The notes under the pieces are model-generated. The model was given only the letters and a program-made list of their open reading frames with translations, ran no database searches and had not been told where the DNA came from. A DNA stretch of 64,000 nt, taken from Apiotrichum sp. Y4204 (taxonomy: Eukaryota; Basidiomycota; Tremellomycetes; Trichosporonales; Trichosporonaceae). The position numbers and the translations under genes are program-made. The stretch's first letter is position 1, and each line of letters opens with the position of its first letter. Below, one piece after another: positions 12,853 through 25,446 of this stretch. The DNA lies in the NCBI GenBank assembly GCA_025531455.1, contig JAMYHL010000020.1, positions 578,245 to 642,244 on the forward strand, read 5' to 3'.

Positions 12853-14479
12853 CAACAGATTAGTCCGCGACATTGCATTCCAAAACAGAACGGCGATGGT
12901 CGGATGGACACATGAACAGATGGAAGAGGGACGAAAGTGAATACAAAGCGCGAATCAGTTGGGGCAGTATAGATTTGTAGAAGCATGCAGATCGGCGCGC
13001 AGATCATGCAGATCATAGAAACGCGAATCAAGATGATTGTATTCCAGGCAGTACCAGAAGGTAGAGAGCAGTGGATTCCCTAGAAGATTAGCGCTGTAAC
13101 CCAGGTACCTTTTCAGGTACCCTTCATGGGAGCCAGGCAGCTGCCAGCAGGGATCCGCTATCAGTTGACCTATGATAATCCTTCTGGTGTCTCAGGATCT
13201 TCATGCAGTGTTGGACGTCTTGTGCATGGTGCATGCATCGTGGCGAACATGCGACGATATAGAGAGCATGATACGAATCGGTGCATTGCGACTGGCTGCA
13301 CCGAGGTTGTGGCGGGTTTAATCGGGGAATCTGACGACCTACAAAGCCGATCAGCAAGAAGTGGTATTGATGGGGACGAAAAGGACGAACGGCGAAGGGG
13401 AATATGCTGATGTGCTGGGGATTGTGGGAAAAAAAAGGACAGATTTTTGTTTTGATTATTGTTTTGGGGATTGTGTTGGGGACTTTTTTTTTTTTTCGAC
13501 TAACCATGCCTACCACAGCCGCACTCAGCCGCACAACCAGCGGCCAACGAGAGACCAGTCCAGTCACTCCCTGCCGCCCGTTTCCCCTGGGCACACCCGT
13601 TCCTCGTTCTCTGGCCCCCCTCCACTTCGCCCTCCATGAGATATCGTATCCCGCCGCACTGTATGCACCACCTCCTTGTACCCAGAGAGCCAGGCACTGT
13701 AAGAGAAGCCTGTAATGACGCCAGTGGGGTAGGAGGGAAAATCATTCAGGGCTATTTTGCCTATGCCTCGGTCCCTGCTGTTTCCTGCTACAGAGGCAGA
13801 GAGAGGCTACGTTACCAAGGCGTGAGGAGATATGGGCGATCCCATACACCGACTGGCCGAAAGGATGCTACGGATCAAAAAAGGTTGTGGGGATATCGCG
13901 CCCCGAGACCACCCAAAGGACCGATATTGGCCCTCGCATTCCCTCCCCCACAGCAGTGTACAGCTGACCACCACCTGCACCACCCAGTCTAGCCCACAGT
14001 TGCTCGAGGTCTCGAGCATTGCCAGGTCCATAGCTCCCACACCACAGCCGCCGTCTCGGCCCTTCTTGCTCCCCCTTCCCACCCTTATCCCCCCTCCTGC
14101 GCCCCCCTGCCCCTCCCCCATTCCTCCTTCTCGGCTGCCCCAGCCTTGCGACCTCGTGCGATTATCGGTGCGACTCTGGCTCCGGCGCCGCGCCCATCTC
14201 TCCAGCTGCTTGCTCGCCAGTAGCAGCCAGCACACCACCTGTCACCACCTGCTTCTACTGGGCACCACACGCACCCACTACTACCACGGTCGTCGTCGCA
14301 GTAGCAGCATCCTCTAGTTGCCGCAAAGCAAAAGTATCATCTCCGCTCTGCCCCGGCTCATCCCTCGCCTCCCCTCCTCCTCCTCCTCCTCCCCAGGTCA
14401 CTCACTCTCGGAGCAACTCTCCAACATCGTTCGCGACCACTTCTCACTCTCAAGAGGTCATCCCGGATCCCACACTCGG

Positions 14480-14511
14480 ATTGATTGATTGCTTGATTGA
14501 CTGATTGATCT
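14480..14511 (+). repeat. TTGATTGA-type short repeat block in the FAS1 leader
   Basis: The tetranucleotide TTGA/TGAT recurs about six times in 32 bases, upstream of a CT-rich leader and about 270 bp before the FAS1 start. Function is unknown. Confidence 0.5.
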
Positions 14512-14777
14512 CTTTCAATCTCCACACTCCCCCCTCCCATCCATCGGACACTCCTCCACCCCGTCCGCTCATCCTCCCACCCTTTCCCCTCTCTCCCCAA
14601 CACCAAGGTCTCCCCACTCCACTCTCCCCACCCCCAGAGTCCTTGTACTGTATCCTACTTCTTTATCTTCGTCGTTTGTTGTTTCTCTCTTCCTCTCTGT
14701 TCTCCACTCCCCCCCTTTCCCCCCCTCCTACCTTTCATCTACCCACAGTTGGGACTGCCGCAGTCTCTCCGCCCATC

Positions 14778-17700
14778 ATGGCGTCCCTCTTCAGCGGTCC
14801 CCCTTCCACCCGCCCGCTCGTTCTCCACTCGCAGACGGCTCGCGTTCACATTCTCGTTCCCGCCTCCCCCCTCTCCGCCTGGGTCGCCTCTGAGGTTCTC
14901 GCCCAGGAGTTCCACGACTCTGGTCTCGGTGACGACACTGAGGCTCCCGCCGCCGAAGACGAGGACGAGGAGGATGCCGCTCCCAAGCCCCGCTCCAACG
15001 AGCCCCAGGTGAAGCTCCTCGCTCGTTTCCTCTCCTTCGTTGCCAACAAGGTCCGCGCCGAGGACTCTGACAAGGAGGCCGCCCACGTCCTCCTCGCGGC
15101 TTTCGACCGCTTCAACGAGCTCTTCCTCGCTACCGAAAACGTCCACACTCTTGTGGCCGAGTATGACCCCGAGGTCCGCACTGAGGTCCTCACCGCCTAC
15201 TTCAACGCCTTCGCCGCTGCTCGCGAGAAGCTTGGCGACGAGGTTAAGATCGCCCACCCTCTTGCCCTCCTCGAGGAGGCCAAGAAGGGCGAGGCCGAGA
15301 TTTACGGCCTCTTCGGTGGCCAGGGTGTGAACGAGGTGAGTAGCTGGATTTCTGAACCGCTGGACAAGAGCTAACTGTGTCAGTACTACTTCAACGAGCT
15401 CCAGTCGCTCTTTGACGTTTACCGCCCCTTCGTTGAGGACCTCATCAAGGCCCTCACCGCCAAGGTCCTCCTTCCGCTCGCCCAGAAGGCTGAGGATGAC
15501 GGCTTCAACTACTACAACCAGGGCCTCGACCTTATTTCGTGGCTCAACGGCTCCAAGCCCCGCCCCACGGTCGACTACCTCGCGTCGATCCCGCTGTCGC
15601 TGCCCCTGATCGGCATCACTCAGCTTATCTGGTACTACATTTGCACCAAGATCGCCGACCTCACCCCCGGTGAGATGCTCAGCCGCTTCAAGGGCGCTAC
15701 CGGTCACTCGCAGGGTATCGTCTCTGCCGTTGCCGTCGCTACTTCCACCACCTGGGAGAGCCTCGACGAGAACATCCTGAAGGCCGTCACCCTTCTGTTC
15801 TACATTGGTCTCCGTGGCCAGGAGGGCTTCCCTCTGCTCGCTATCGAGCCCGAGATCATTGCCGACTCGGTTGCCAACAACGAGGGCGTCCCCTCGCCTA
15901 TGCTCGGCGTTAACGGTCTGAGCCGCAAGGCCCTCGAGGGCCACATCGCCAAGGTCAACGCCTTCCTCCCTGCCAACGCGCAGATTGCGATCACCCTCTT
16001 CAACGCCGCGACCATGTTCATTGTCACTGGTCCCCCCAAGTCTCTGTACGGTCTCTCGACTGCTCTCCGCAAGGTTATGGCCCCTGCCGGTCAGGACCAG
16101 ACCCGTACCCCCTTCTCGAAGCGCAAGGTTGTCTTCAACGCTCGCTTCCTCCCCATCAACGTGCCCTTCCACAGTGACTACCTCACTGGTGTGACTGACC
16201 GCATCCTCGGTGACATCAACGAAGCCGAGCTCTGGTCGCCCAAGGACCTCGGCATTGCCATTTACAACACCGAGAATGGTGAGTTTCAAAGATAGCCGAG
16301 TTTTGCTTCCGCTTCCCCAATATTACCCCGCGCCACGTTTTACTGACGTTATCTAGGTTCCGATCTCCGTGAGCTCTCTTCGGGCCTCACCAAGTCGCTC
16401 CTCGACCAGATCAACACCGAGCACATCCACTGGGCCAAGGCATGCAACTTCCCGGCCACTGCCACCCACGCCGTCGACTTCGGTCCCGGCGGCAGGAACG
16501 GTGTCGCTTTCCTTACCGCCCGTGTCACCGAGGGCCGCGGTGTCCGCGTCGTCATCGTCGGTGAGAAGGGCCCCACTGGCGCCGAGTTCTTCGATGCCTC
16601 CAAGGTCAAGCACGAGCCCGTCTGGTCCAAGGAGTTCGCTCCTCGCCTTGTCAAGACTCTCGACGGCAAGCTCAACATTGACACGCCCTTCTCGCGTCTC
16701 CTGGGCAAGCCCCCTATCATGGTCCCCGGTATGACTCCCACTACCGTCGGCGCCAACCTCGTTTCGGCCACCCTTAACGCCGGTTACCACATTGAGCTGG
16801 CCGGTGGTGGCCACTATGCGCCCTTCATCCTTCGCGCCAAGATCGACGAGATCCAGCGTCGCGTCGCCCCTGGTGTCGGTATCACCCTCAACGCCCTGTA
16901 CATCAACCAGCCCCAGTTCAGCTTCCAGTACCCCCAGATCCAGGAGATGCGCCGTGAGGGCATCCCCATCGAGGGCTTCTGTATTGCTGCCGGTATCCCC
17001 TCGTCCGAGAAGGCTGCCGAGATCATCACCAACCTCCGTGCCGCTGGCATCAAGCACCTTGCCTTCAAGCCCGGATCCACTGAGGGTATCCGTCAGGTTG
17101 TGAACATTGCCAAGGCAAACCCCGACTACCCCATCATTCTCCAGTGGACTGGTGGTCGTGCCGGTGGTCACCACTCGGCTGAGGACTTCCACCAGCCCAT
17201 CATTGCCACCTACTCTGCCATCCGCCACCAGCGCAACATCTCGCTCATTGCTGGTTCCGGTTTCGGTGGTGCCGAGGATGTTTGGCCCTACCTTTCGGGT
17301 GACTGGTCCGTCAAGCTCTTCGGCCTCCAGCCGATGCCCTTCGACGGTGTCCTTTACGGTACCCGTGTCCTTGTCGCCAAGGAGTCGGACACCGCCCCGG
17401 ATGTCAAGAAGCTCATCGTCGAGGCCCCCGGTGTCGACGACCACGAGTGGGAGGGTACCTACGACACCCCCACTGGTGGTATTCTCACCGTCCGCTCGGA
17501 GCTTGGTGAGCCTATCCACAAGATCGCCACTCGCGCTGTCAAGTTCTGGCGTGAGCTTGACGACACCGTCTTCAACATGCCCCGTGACAAGCGTGCCGCC
17601 TGGCTCGAGGGCAAGAAGGACTACATCATTGACCGCCTCAACAAGGACTTCAACAAGCCTTGGTTCGGCAAGAAGTCCGACGGCTCCATTGTCACCGACA

Positions 17701-20700
17701 TTGGCATGATGACCTACGAGGAGATCTCTCGCCGTCTCGTCGAGCTCACCTACATCAACAACAAGAAGCGCTGGCTGGACATTTCGCTCCGCAACCTCAC
17801 TGGTGACTGGCTTCGCCGTGTTGAGGAGCGTTTCGCCGGTGTCGACGGCATCCGCACCAAGGAGTCGCTCATCCAGTCGTACTCTGCCCTCGACGACCCC
17901 TTCCCCACCCTTGACCTCTTCTTCGGCGCCTACCCCAAGGCCAAGGAGCAGCTGGTCGCCTCCGAGGACAAGTCGTTCTTCCTCAACATCTGCCAGCGCC
18001 CCGCTCAGAAGCCCGCTCCCTTCATCCCTGTCTTCGACAACAACTTCGAGTTCTGGTTCAAGAAGGACTCTCTTTGGGCTGCCGAGGACCTCGACGCCAT
18101 TGTCGACAACGACGCCCAGCGTGTTTGTATTCTTCAGGGCCCCATGGCCATCAAGCACTCGACCGTCGCCGACGAGCCCATTGCCGACATGCTTGGCAAC
18201 ATTGAGGGTCTCCTTGTCAAGCGCATCCTTGAGCGCTACTACGACAACGACGAGTCCAAGGTCCCTACCCTTGACTACATTGGCGCTCGCCCCAACCTCC
18301 CCCACACCCACATCGCCAAGGAGACTGTTGAGGGCGACGTCCGTACTCTCGAGATCGGCGACAAGGTTCCGGACACCGAGGACTGGCTCCAGCGCATTGC
18401 CGGACCTGAGCTCTCGTGGGTCCGTGCCGCCTTCACCACCGTCAACGTCGTGCAGGGCAAGAAGTACGCTACCAACGCGTTCCGTCGCATCTTCGCTCCT
18501 CGCAAGCACCAGACTGCCAAGATCACTTCGGTCAACGGCAAGATCCAGAAGGTTGAGCTCTTTGGCGCCATCCGCTCGGCTGGCCACGCTCCCTCCGACT
18601 TCAAGGCCGTTGAGATGACGTACGACCCCAAGACTCGCGAGATCACGCTTGTCCTCAACGAGCTCCGCAAGGGCACCTCCGTTCCCCTCACCTTCCGCTT
18701 CCTCTACAAGCCCGAGATGGGCTACGCCCCCATCCACGAGATCATTGAGGGCCGCAACCACGCCATCAAGGACTTCTACTGGCGTTTGTGGTTCGGTGAC
18801 AACGAGAAGCTTCCCCAGCTTGCTCTTGACAACACCTTCACCTGCGGTGAGACCAAGGTCGACGCGCAGACCATCGAGCGCTTCTGCGACGTCGTTGGCA
18901 ACCAGGGCGAGCGCTTCAAGTCGCTCCGCAACGACACTGTCCTTGCTCCTATGGACTACGCCATCGTTCTCGGCTGGCAGTCGATCATGAAGACCATCTT
19001 CCCTGATGCCATTGACGGTGACCTCGTCAACCTTGTCCACCTCTCGAACGGCTTCCGCTTCGTCGAGGGTGTCGCTCCGCTCAAGGCCGGCGACGTCTGC
19101 ACCACCGAGGCCCGTGTCACTTCCGTGACCAACTCGGACTCTGGCAAGACTGTCAAGGTCAAGGGCTTTGTCCTCCGCAACGGCGAGCCCGTCATCGAGG
19201 TCAACTCTGCCTTCCTCTACCGTGGCATTTTCACCGACTACGAGAACACTTTCGAGACTATCGACGAGCCCGACTACGTTGTCTCCCTTGACAAGCCTAT
19301 CTCGGTCGGCGTTCTCCAGTCCAAGCAGTGGTTCGAGTGGGACGACGACTCGGTTCCTCTTGACATTGGCACCGAGCTCACCTTCAAGGTCAAGTCCAAG
19401 TTCCACTTCAAGAACAAGACTACCTACTCGTCTGTTCAGGTCACTGGCGCTGCCTTCATCCGCTCGCAGACCAAGGCTCTCGTCCAGGTGGCCACCATCG
19501 ACTACGAGGCTCACAACGTGCACGGCAACCCCGTTGTCGAGTACCTTAAGCGTCACGGCAAGGCCGTTGGCCTCCCCGTTCCCCTCGAGTCTGGTGGCTA
19601 CTCGCTCATCACCGATGCGTCGACTGCCACTTACCGCACTCCTGCCAGCAACGAGCCCTACTCGAAGATCTCGGGTGACTTCAACCCCATCCACATCAAC
19701 CCCTACTTCTCGGACTTCGCCAACCTCCCCGGCACCATTACCCACGGTATGTGGTCTTCGGCCGCTACCCGCAAGTATGTCGAGTCGGTTGCCGCCGACA
19801 ACCACCCCGAGCGTGTCGTTTCCTACGACGTCGCCTTCGTCGGCATGGTTCTCCCCGGTGACGACATCAACGTCAAGCTCACCCACACTGCCATGCGTGA
19901 CGGCAAGAAGGTCATCAAGGTTGAGGCCTTCAACCAGGACGGTGTCAAGGTCATTGACGGCCAGTCCGAGGTTCTCCAGCCCCCGACTACCTACGTCTTC
20001 ACCGGCCAGGGTTCGCAGGAGGTTGGCATGGGTATGGAGCTCTACAACAACTCGGATGTCGCTCGCGCCGTCTGGGATGCCGCCGACGCTCACCTTACCT
20101 CGGTCTACGGCTTCTCCATCATTGACATTGTCAAGAACAACCCCAAGGAGCTCACCATCCACTTTGGTGGTGTCAAGGGTCAGGCCATCCGCCAGCGCTA
20201 CATGGACCTCACTTACGACACCGTTGACGAGTCCGGCAAGGTTGTCACTCAGCCCCTCTTCGGTGACATCGACCTCTACACCACGTCGTACACCTTCTCG
20301 CACCCTCAGGGTCTCCTCTTCGCCACTCAGTACACGCAGATTGCTCTCGTCGTTACTGAGAAGGCCGCGTTCGACGACATGAAGGCCAAGGGCCTCATTG
20401 ACCAGAGCGCCGCCTTTGCTGGTCACTCGCTGGGAGAGTACTCGGCCCTTGCCGCCATCGCCGACGTCCTCCCCATCTCGGCTCTTGCCGACGTCGTGTT
20501 CTTCCGGGGTATCACCATGCAGCGCGCTGTCAAGCGTGACGCTGAGGGCAAGTCGCAGTACGCGATGATGGCCGTCAACCCCTCGCGTGTTGGCAAGACC
20601 TTCTCCGAGCCCGCTCTCCGCGAGATTGTCGACCAGATCTCCAAGGAGAAGAACGTCCTCGTTCAGATTGTCAACCTCAACGTTGCCGACCAGCAGTACG

Positions 20701-22531
20701 TCACCGCTGGTGAGCTCAGTGGTCTCGCCACTCTCACCAACGTTCTCAACGTCATCAAGCACCAGAAGATCGACCTTGAGAAGCTCCAGAAGACCATGTC
20801 TGTGGAGAAGATCAAGGAGCACCTCTCTGAGATCATTGACGGTGCTTGGAACATGATGGATGAGAAGCGCCAGAAGGAGGGTGGTGTCAACCTCGAGCGT
20901 GGCTACGCCACCATTCCTCTCCCCGGTATCGACGTGCCCTTCCACTCTCGCTACCTCTGGCCTGGTGTCGTGTCCTTCCGCTCGTACCTCATCAAGAAGA
21001 TCGACCCCGAGCACCTCAACCCCGACCGTCTCATTGGCAAGTACATCCCCAACCTTATCGCCGAGCCGTTCCAGGTCAGCAAGGAGTACGTCCAGAAGAT
21101 CTACGACGAGACCAACTCGCCCCGCATGGAGTCTGTTCTCAAGGGCTGGGACTCGGACAAGTGGTCGTCGCCTGCCAACCGTCAGCGCCTCGCCTACAAC
21201 ATCCTCACCGAATGTCTCGCCTACCAGTTCGCCTCGCCCGTGCGCTGGATCGAGACTCAGGATGTCCTCTTCCAGCAGGCCAAGTTCGAGCGTCTTATCG
21301 AGGTCGGCCCCGGCCCTGTCCTTGCTGGCATGGCCACCCGTACTCTCAAGGCCAAGTACGAGGCCCAGGACGGTGCCATCGCTCTCAAGCGTGCCATCCT
21401 CTGCCACGCCAAGAACCAGAAGGAGGTCTACTACGACTTCGAGGACGAGGCCGCTGAGGAGGCGCCCGCCGCCGCTGAGGAGGAGAAGTCTACCCCGGCA
21501 CCCGCCGCGGCCGCCGCCGCTGCTGCTCCTACCCCTGCTCCGGCACCTACCCCCGCCGCCGCATCCGGCCCTGCCGCTGCCGTCGAGGACGTTCCTCCCA
21601 AGGCTGTCGACACCGTCCGCGTCATTGTTGCCCAGAAGCTCAAGAAGCAGGCTGGCGAGATCCCTCTCTCCAAGTCGCTTAAGGAGCTCTCGGGTGGCAA
21701 GTCGACTCTCCAGAACGAAATCCTCGGTGATCTTCAGACCGAGTTCGCCCAGGCGCCCGAGAAGGGTGAGGACCTTCCTCTCGACGAGCTTGGAGCCGCG
21801 CTCTCTGTCGGCTACAGCGGTCTTGGCAAGCACACCATGGGTCTCACCAACCGCATGATCGCGTCCAAGTTCCCCGGTGGCTTTAACATCACTGCTGCTC
21901 GTAACCACCTCAACAAGCAGTGGGGTCTTGGCCCGCTCCGTTCGGACTCGGCTCTCTTCTTCGGTATCCTCTCCGAGCCTGCTAAGCGTCTCGGTTCGGA
22001 GGCTGAGGCCAAGGCGTTCCTTGACGCCGCTGCTCAGTCGTACGCCTCGTACGCTGGCATCACCCTCTCTGCTGGTGGTGCTGGTGGTGGTGGCGGTGGC
22101 GGCGGCGGTGGTGGTGCTGTCATGAACTCGGAGGAGTTCGACGCCTTCGTCCTCAAGCAGGAGGAGCAGGCTCAGCGCGAGATCGAGCTCCTGTCTCGCT
22201 ACCTCGGCAAGGACCCCCGTTCCGGCGAGAAGCGTGCCGACACCGAGAAGGCCAACGCCGAGGCCCTCCAGGCCAAGCTCGACGCCATCAAGGCCGAGCA
22301 CGGTGACGCCTACATTGACGGCATTTCGCCCGTCTTCTCCTCCAACAAGGCCCGCACGTTCGACTCTTCGTGGAACTGGGCTCGCCAGTCGTCGCTCCAG
22401 CTCTGGTACGACATTATCCAGGGCAGGCTCGACCCCAGCGCCATGTACGAGACTGAGCCGTGAGTAGATTCTATTGATTGCCCCAGAGAACAATTCACTG
22501 ACATGACAGTCGCTACCGCCCCACCGCCTAA
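14778..22531 (+). CDS. FAS1: Fatty acid synthase beta subunit with fused complete MPT, ACP and start of KR region
   Basis: Four exons (14778-15335, 15384-16278, 16357-22459, 22510-22531) encode 2525 aa; yeast Fas1 is about 2051. Domains in order: acetyltransferase with Ser295 in GHSQG; FMN enoyl reductase beginning near 600 (IMVPGMTPTTVGAN) with GGRAGGHHS near 750; dehydratase hot-dog with GDFNPIHINP near 1591; malonyl/palmitoyl transferase with TGQGSQEVGMG and Ser1842 in GHSLGEYS, completed by RLIEVGPGPVLAGMA near 2130; an Ala/Pro linker; an acyl carrier protein with phosphopantetheine site Ser2267 in GGKSTLQNEILGDL; then the ACP-KR connecting region with a poly-Gly stretch and the segment ending NWARQSSLQLWYDIIQGRLD. 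The last parts are on the alpha chain in Saccharomyces. A 22-nt last exon adds RYRPTA. Forms the alpha6beta6 barrel with the FAS2 product. Codons are highly biased. Confidence 0.97.
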
Positions 22532-22936
22532 GCGCTGGCCGCGAGAGGCTCGTCCTCACCCCCACAAAGCGACACTGGTGACTTAGTCAATGTCCTCCAG
22601 TGTCGCAAGGTAGACCGTTTACTATAGAGAAAGCTCCCCCCTGTTTCCGTTTCGTTTCAATTGTCGCATACATATATAGGCCAATACCTGGTCAAAAGGA
22701 GCATGCATCGGGTATGAAGTGCAATGAGCTGTGTAGCAACGAGATGTGCTAGAGCGACTTGCCAGCATCGAGCGATTAACTGTCGGAAGACAATTGCTTC
22801 ATATTGCTGTCTACAGACTGGCCCAGGAGGAAGTTTCACCATCTCAATCTATCCATTTACGATGCTAATATAATGCATTGCTAGTCTATGATATTGTCAA
22901 AGTGTTCAAGTGTGAATCTCAACCTCATTTCTATAA
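22532..22936. other. Convergent 3' spacer between FAS1 and the TBC gene
   Basis: Holds the 3' untranslated regions of FAS1 and of the minus-strand TBC gene. Nothing else is seen. Confidence 0.6.
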
Positions 22937-25446
22937 TTACAGGAGGACGCCGTCGCTCTTTCCCTCAGCGACGAGACGCCTCCACTCGCGGCGCCACATG
23001 CCAATCTTGTCGCGGACCCCGGGCGTCCAGAGCATCTTGCGCATCCACTGGAGCATGGCGTCCTCGTCCTCGGGGACGTAGTAGCTCGAGAGGAGGGAGA
23101 GGATAGACTCGAAGGTTGCGCTCGGCGCAGCGAGGAGCGGACGGTACGACCAGAGGAGCGCGAGGACGGCCATGATCATCACGTCGTAGCCGTCCAGGAA
23201 GAGCGCGTCCCAGATACGCAGCTGGACGTTGAAGGGCACAACGTTGACGAAAAGGGTGATGTAGATCTTGGCGCCCCATGCGGACGACGAGATCATGTTT
23301 CGTTTCTGCTCGTATTAGCTTTGGAGACTTCCGACAAGCTTACAAAGGAGTCGTATACGTCCGGCATTAGAGTCTCGAGGAGCCGCTCCTGGACGTAGAA
23401 TGTTTCCAGCAGGCCAGGGAAGCCAGGTGCAAAGATGCCGTGCATGTCGTACAGGTCGTGCAGGCGTATCATGAGTGCGTACGCGCGCTGCAATGTGAGC
23501 GAGTGCTTTGTAGCGGTGCGGACAGCAAATACTCACAGCAGGCTCAAAGTAACAGAGAAGCGTAGCGGCGATACTGCCCATACCTTGGCAGTATCCACAC
23601 GTCTCACACACTTGAGAGAAGCCGTGGAGTACGTGGAACAGGGCACGCTGCCCGTGTCCAAAGCGCGTGCGGAACAGTGCGTGGCCCGAGATTGTGCGCG
23701 GAACATCGAGATCGATCTGGACGTCCGACTCGGATGGCGCATCGCGCCGAACGACATAGTCGTTCTCTAATGTTTCGGACGACGTCCAGCCCTGCTGCTT
23801 GGCGGCTCGATCTTCCGCGAGCGTCCACCATGCAGCCATACGCCATCGGTCCGGGATGCCCTTGTAGATGCGCGTCGGATGCTTTGCTCCCTCGCCATTT
23901 GACGACCATCGCCAGGCAAGAATGTTCCGGCCGTCGTCCCGCTTGGCCACGCTCATCATCGCCATCCACTTCTCCACACGCTCCTGCTCCTTCTTCCGCG
24001 CCTTCGGTGAGACGGTATTACGCGTGTTGCTCGGAACTTTTGGTGATGGGGGAGCAGCATGACCGCCTTTGGGCGAATGAGGCGTCGGAGTCGTCGCCCG
24101 AGGAGCACTCAGAGAGCTCCGGACCTGGAGTTTCGGGACTTTGCCCAGTGGGGGTGCGGGAACAAGTGCTAATCGACCTTCACTGCGGCTTCTGGTTGGA
24201 GTGTCGACAAACCCATACCGATCCAAGGATGAGACAAACTCGCGTTCCTGGTCCGTCATGACACATTCTTTCGAAGGGAAGACCATTGTCACGCGAGAGG
24301 CAGAGTTACTTGCTCCGCCGCGAGTACGTTCAACGCCCTCGTCCCATCCATCACCAAACACTCCTTCCACCTCGAGGCGCGCGTCTGTCATGTCAGCCGG
24401 GGTACGCGTGTATTTTCCAATTATCACCCACAAGTGGAGCGGACATGGTACGCATCTGGGTCTTCGCCAGGGTATTGCGAGCTCACAAGACTGGCATTGC
24501 TGTTGGCGCCCGATATCGAGCTGCTGCCATTGGAGTCGTTGCCGATCGTGTTCCGCTGCGATGAGTATATCCGCGCAATGCTCGGATGCACGGGTGAGGA
24601 GTGGTTCGAGCTTGAGGGCGAGAGGGAATTGGACGAGTGCTCTGGAGTCACAGCGCGATCTCCACGAATGCGTGAAGGGACGGCGGACACCGGCGAGCTG
24701 GGCTGGCTGGAGCGAGCGGAGATCGGTCGCATCTTTGGTGTCGGTGGTTCGCTCGCCGTGGCCCCGAATGTTGTTCCGGCAAGTGCTATAGGAGTTAAGC
24801 CAACAGCACGCGCCTTTTGCTGGTGCAGTGCCGGTGGCAGAAAAGCAGGCAAGGTTGATGAGGTTGGCGATACGGGTAATGTGAAAGCTGCGACGCCTGC
24901 CAGTCCGCCCATAGACGACGAGTGTTGGCTGACGGAATCGTACTCGCTTTCAGTGTCGTCGTTGTCGCCGTTCTTGCTGTTCCACCGCGGGTCGGAGGAA
25001 TGTGGTTCGATGTGGTAGGTGGTCTCCGTGTATGGAACGGTAAAGTCTGGCCCGCGACTGAGTGGCCGGGAGAAGTCTAAAATGGGGGATCCTCTGCCGT
25101 TGTCGTCTGAATATGGCAATGCTGAAGGCGATTCCAAGTTTTCCAGCTCGTCCTCCTCCTCCTCGTAGCTCAACCCTCGGCCGTTTCTCAACGGGGAGGG
25201 CGAAGGATGACGCTGGTGGGTATGCGCGATCGATCCCAGTCCCGCCGTGACGAGGCCGACTGCTGTTGGTCCCGCGTCAACGCCGGCGTGTGCCGTGGGG
25301 TTGGTGCCGTCGTCCCAGTGGCCGTTGGAGCTGCTGTATACTGACTCGCGTCCGTATAGCTCGTAGATGTCGTTTGCTTGCTGTGCGCTCTCGAAATGGG
25401 ACTCTGGACGGGGGCCACCAGCGAGCGGCACGTGCGGAGGGTACAT
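22937..25446 (-). CDS. TBC-domain Rab GTPase-activating protein
   Basis: Four exons (25446-24432, 24384-23537, 23487-23344, 23305-22937) encode 791 aa with consistent phases. The first 500 or so residues are low complexity (Ser, Pro, Asp/Glu rich) with no domain I recognise. The TBC domain runs from about 510 to 770: entry motif GIPDRWRMAAWWTL (about 517), arginine-finger motif IDLDVPR (IxxDxxR, about 563) and glutamine-finger motif YCQGM (about 610), followed by TFYVQERLLETLMPDVYDSF and a C-terminal helix with LRIWDALFLDG. Both catalytic residues are present, so it should be an active GAP stimulating GTP hydrolysis by a Rab. The Rab partner cannot be told from sequence. The start could be extended by an unseen upstream exon. 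Confidence 0.85.

Larger units (their letters stand above)
10734..14777. promoter_or_regulatory. Divergent FAS2/FAS1 intergenic region
   Basis: About 4.0 kb separates the two start codons. Both ends are pyrimidine-rich in the direction of the adjacent gene (roughly 10740-11010 as purine on plus for FAS2, 14340-14760 for FAS1), typical of fungal leaders and core promoters. The FAS1 leader holds a TTGATTGA-rich block at 14480-14511 and a possible untranslated-region intron acceptor (CTACCCACAG). An A-rich low-complexity stretch lies at 12791-12852. No coding gene is supported inside. The layout allows shared control of the two subunits, but no specific factor site is claimed. Confidence 0.65.

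Noticed and set aside
14739..16289. A 516-codon minus-strand open frame over the FAS1 start
   Set aside because: Antisense artefact of the biased FAS1 coding sequence.
16353..22565. A 2070-codon open frame on the minus strand, antisense to FAS1
   Set aside because: It arises from the extreme C-ending codon bias of FAS1, which leaves one antisense frame free of stops. Its product is a monotonous Val/Gly/Asp/Leu/Glu-rich sequence with no domain, while the plus strand encodes clear FAS domains.
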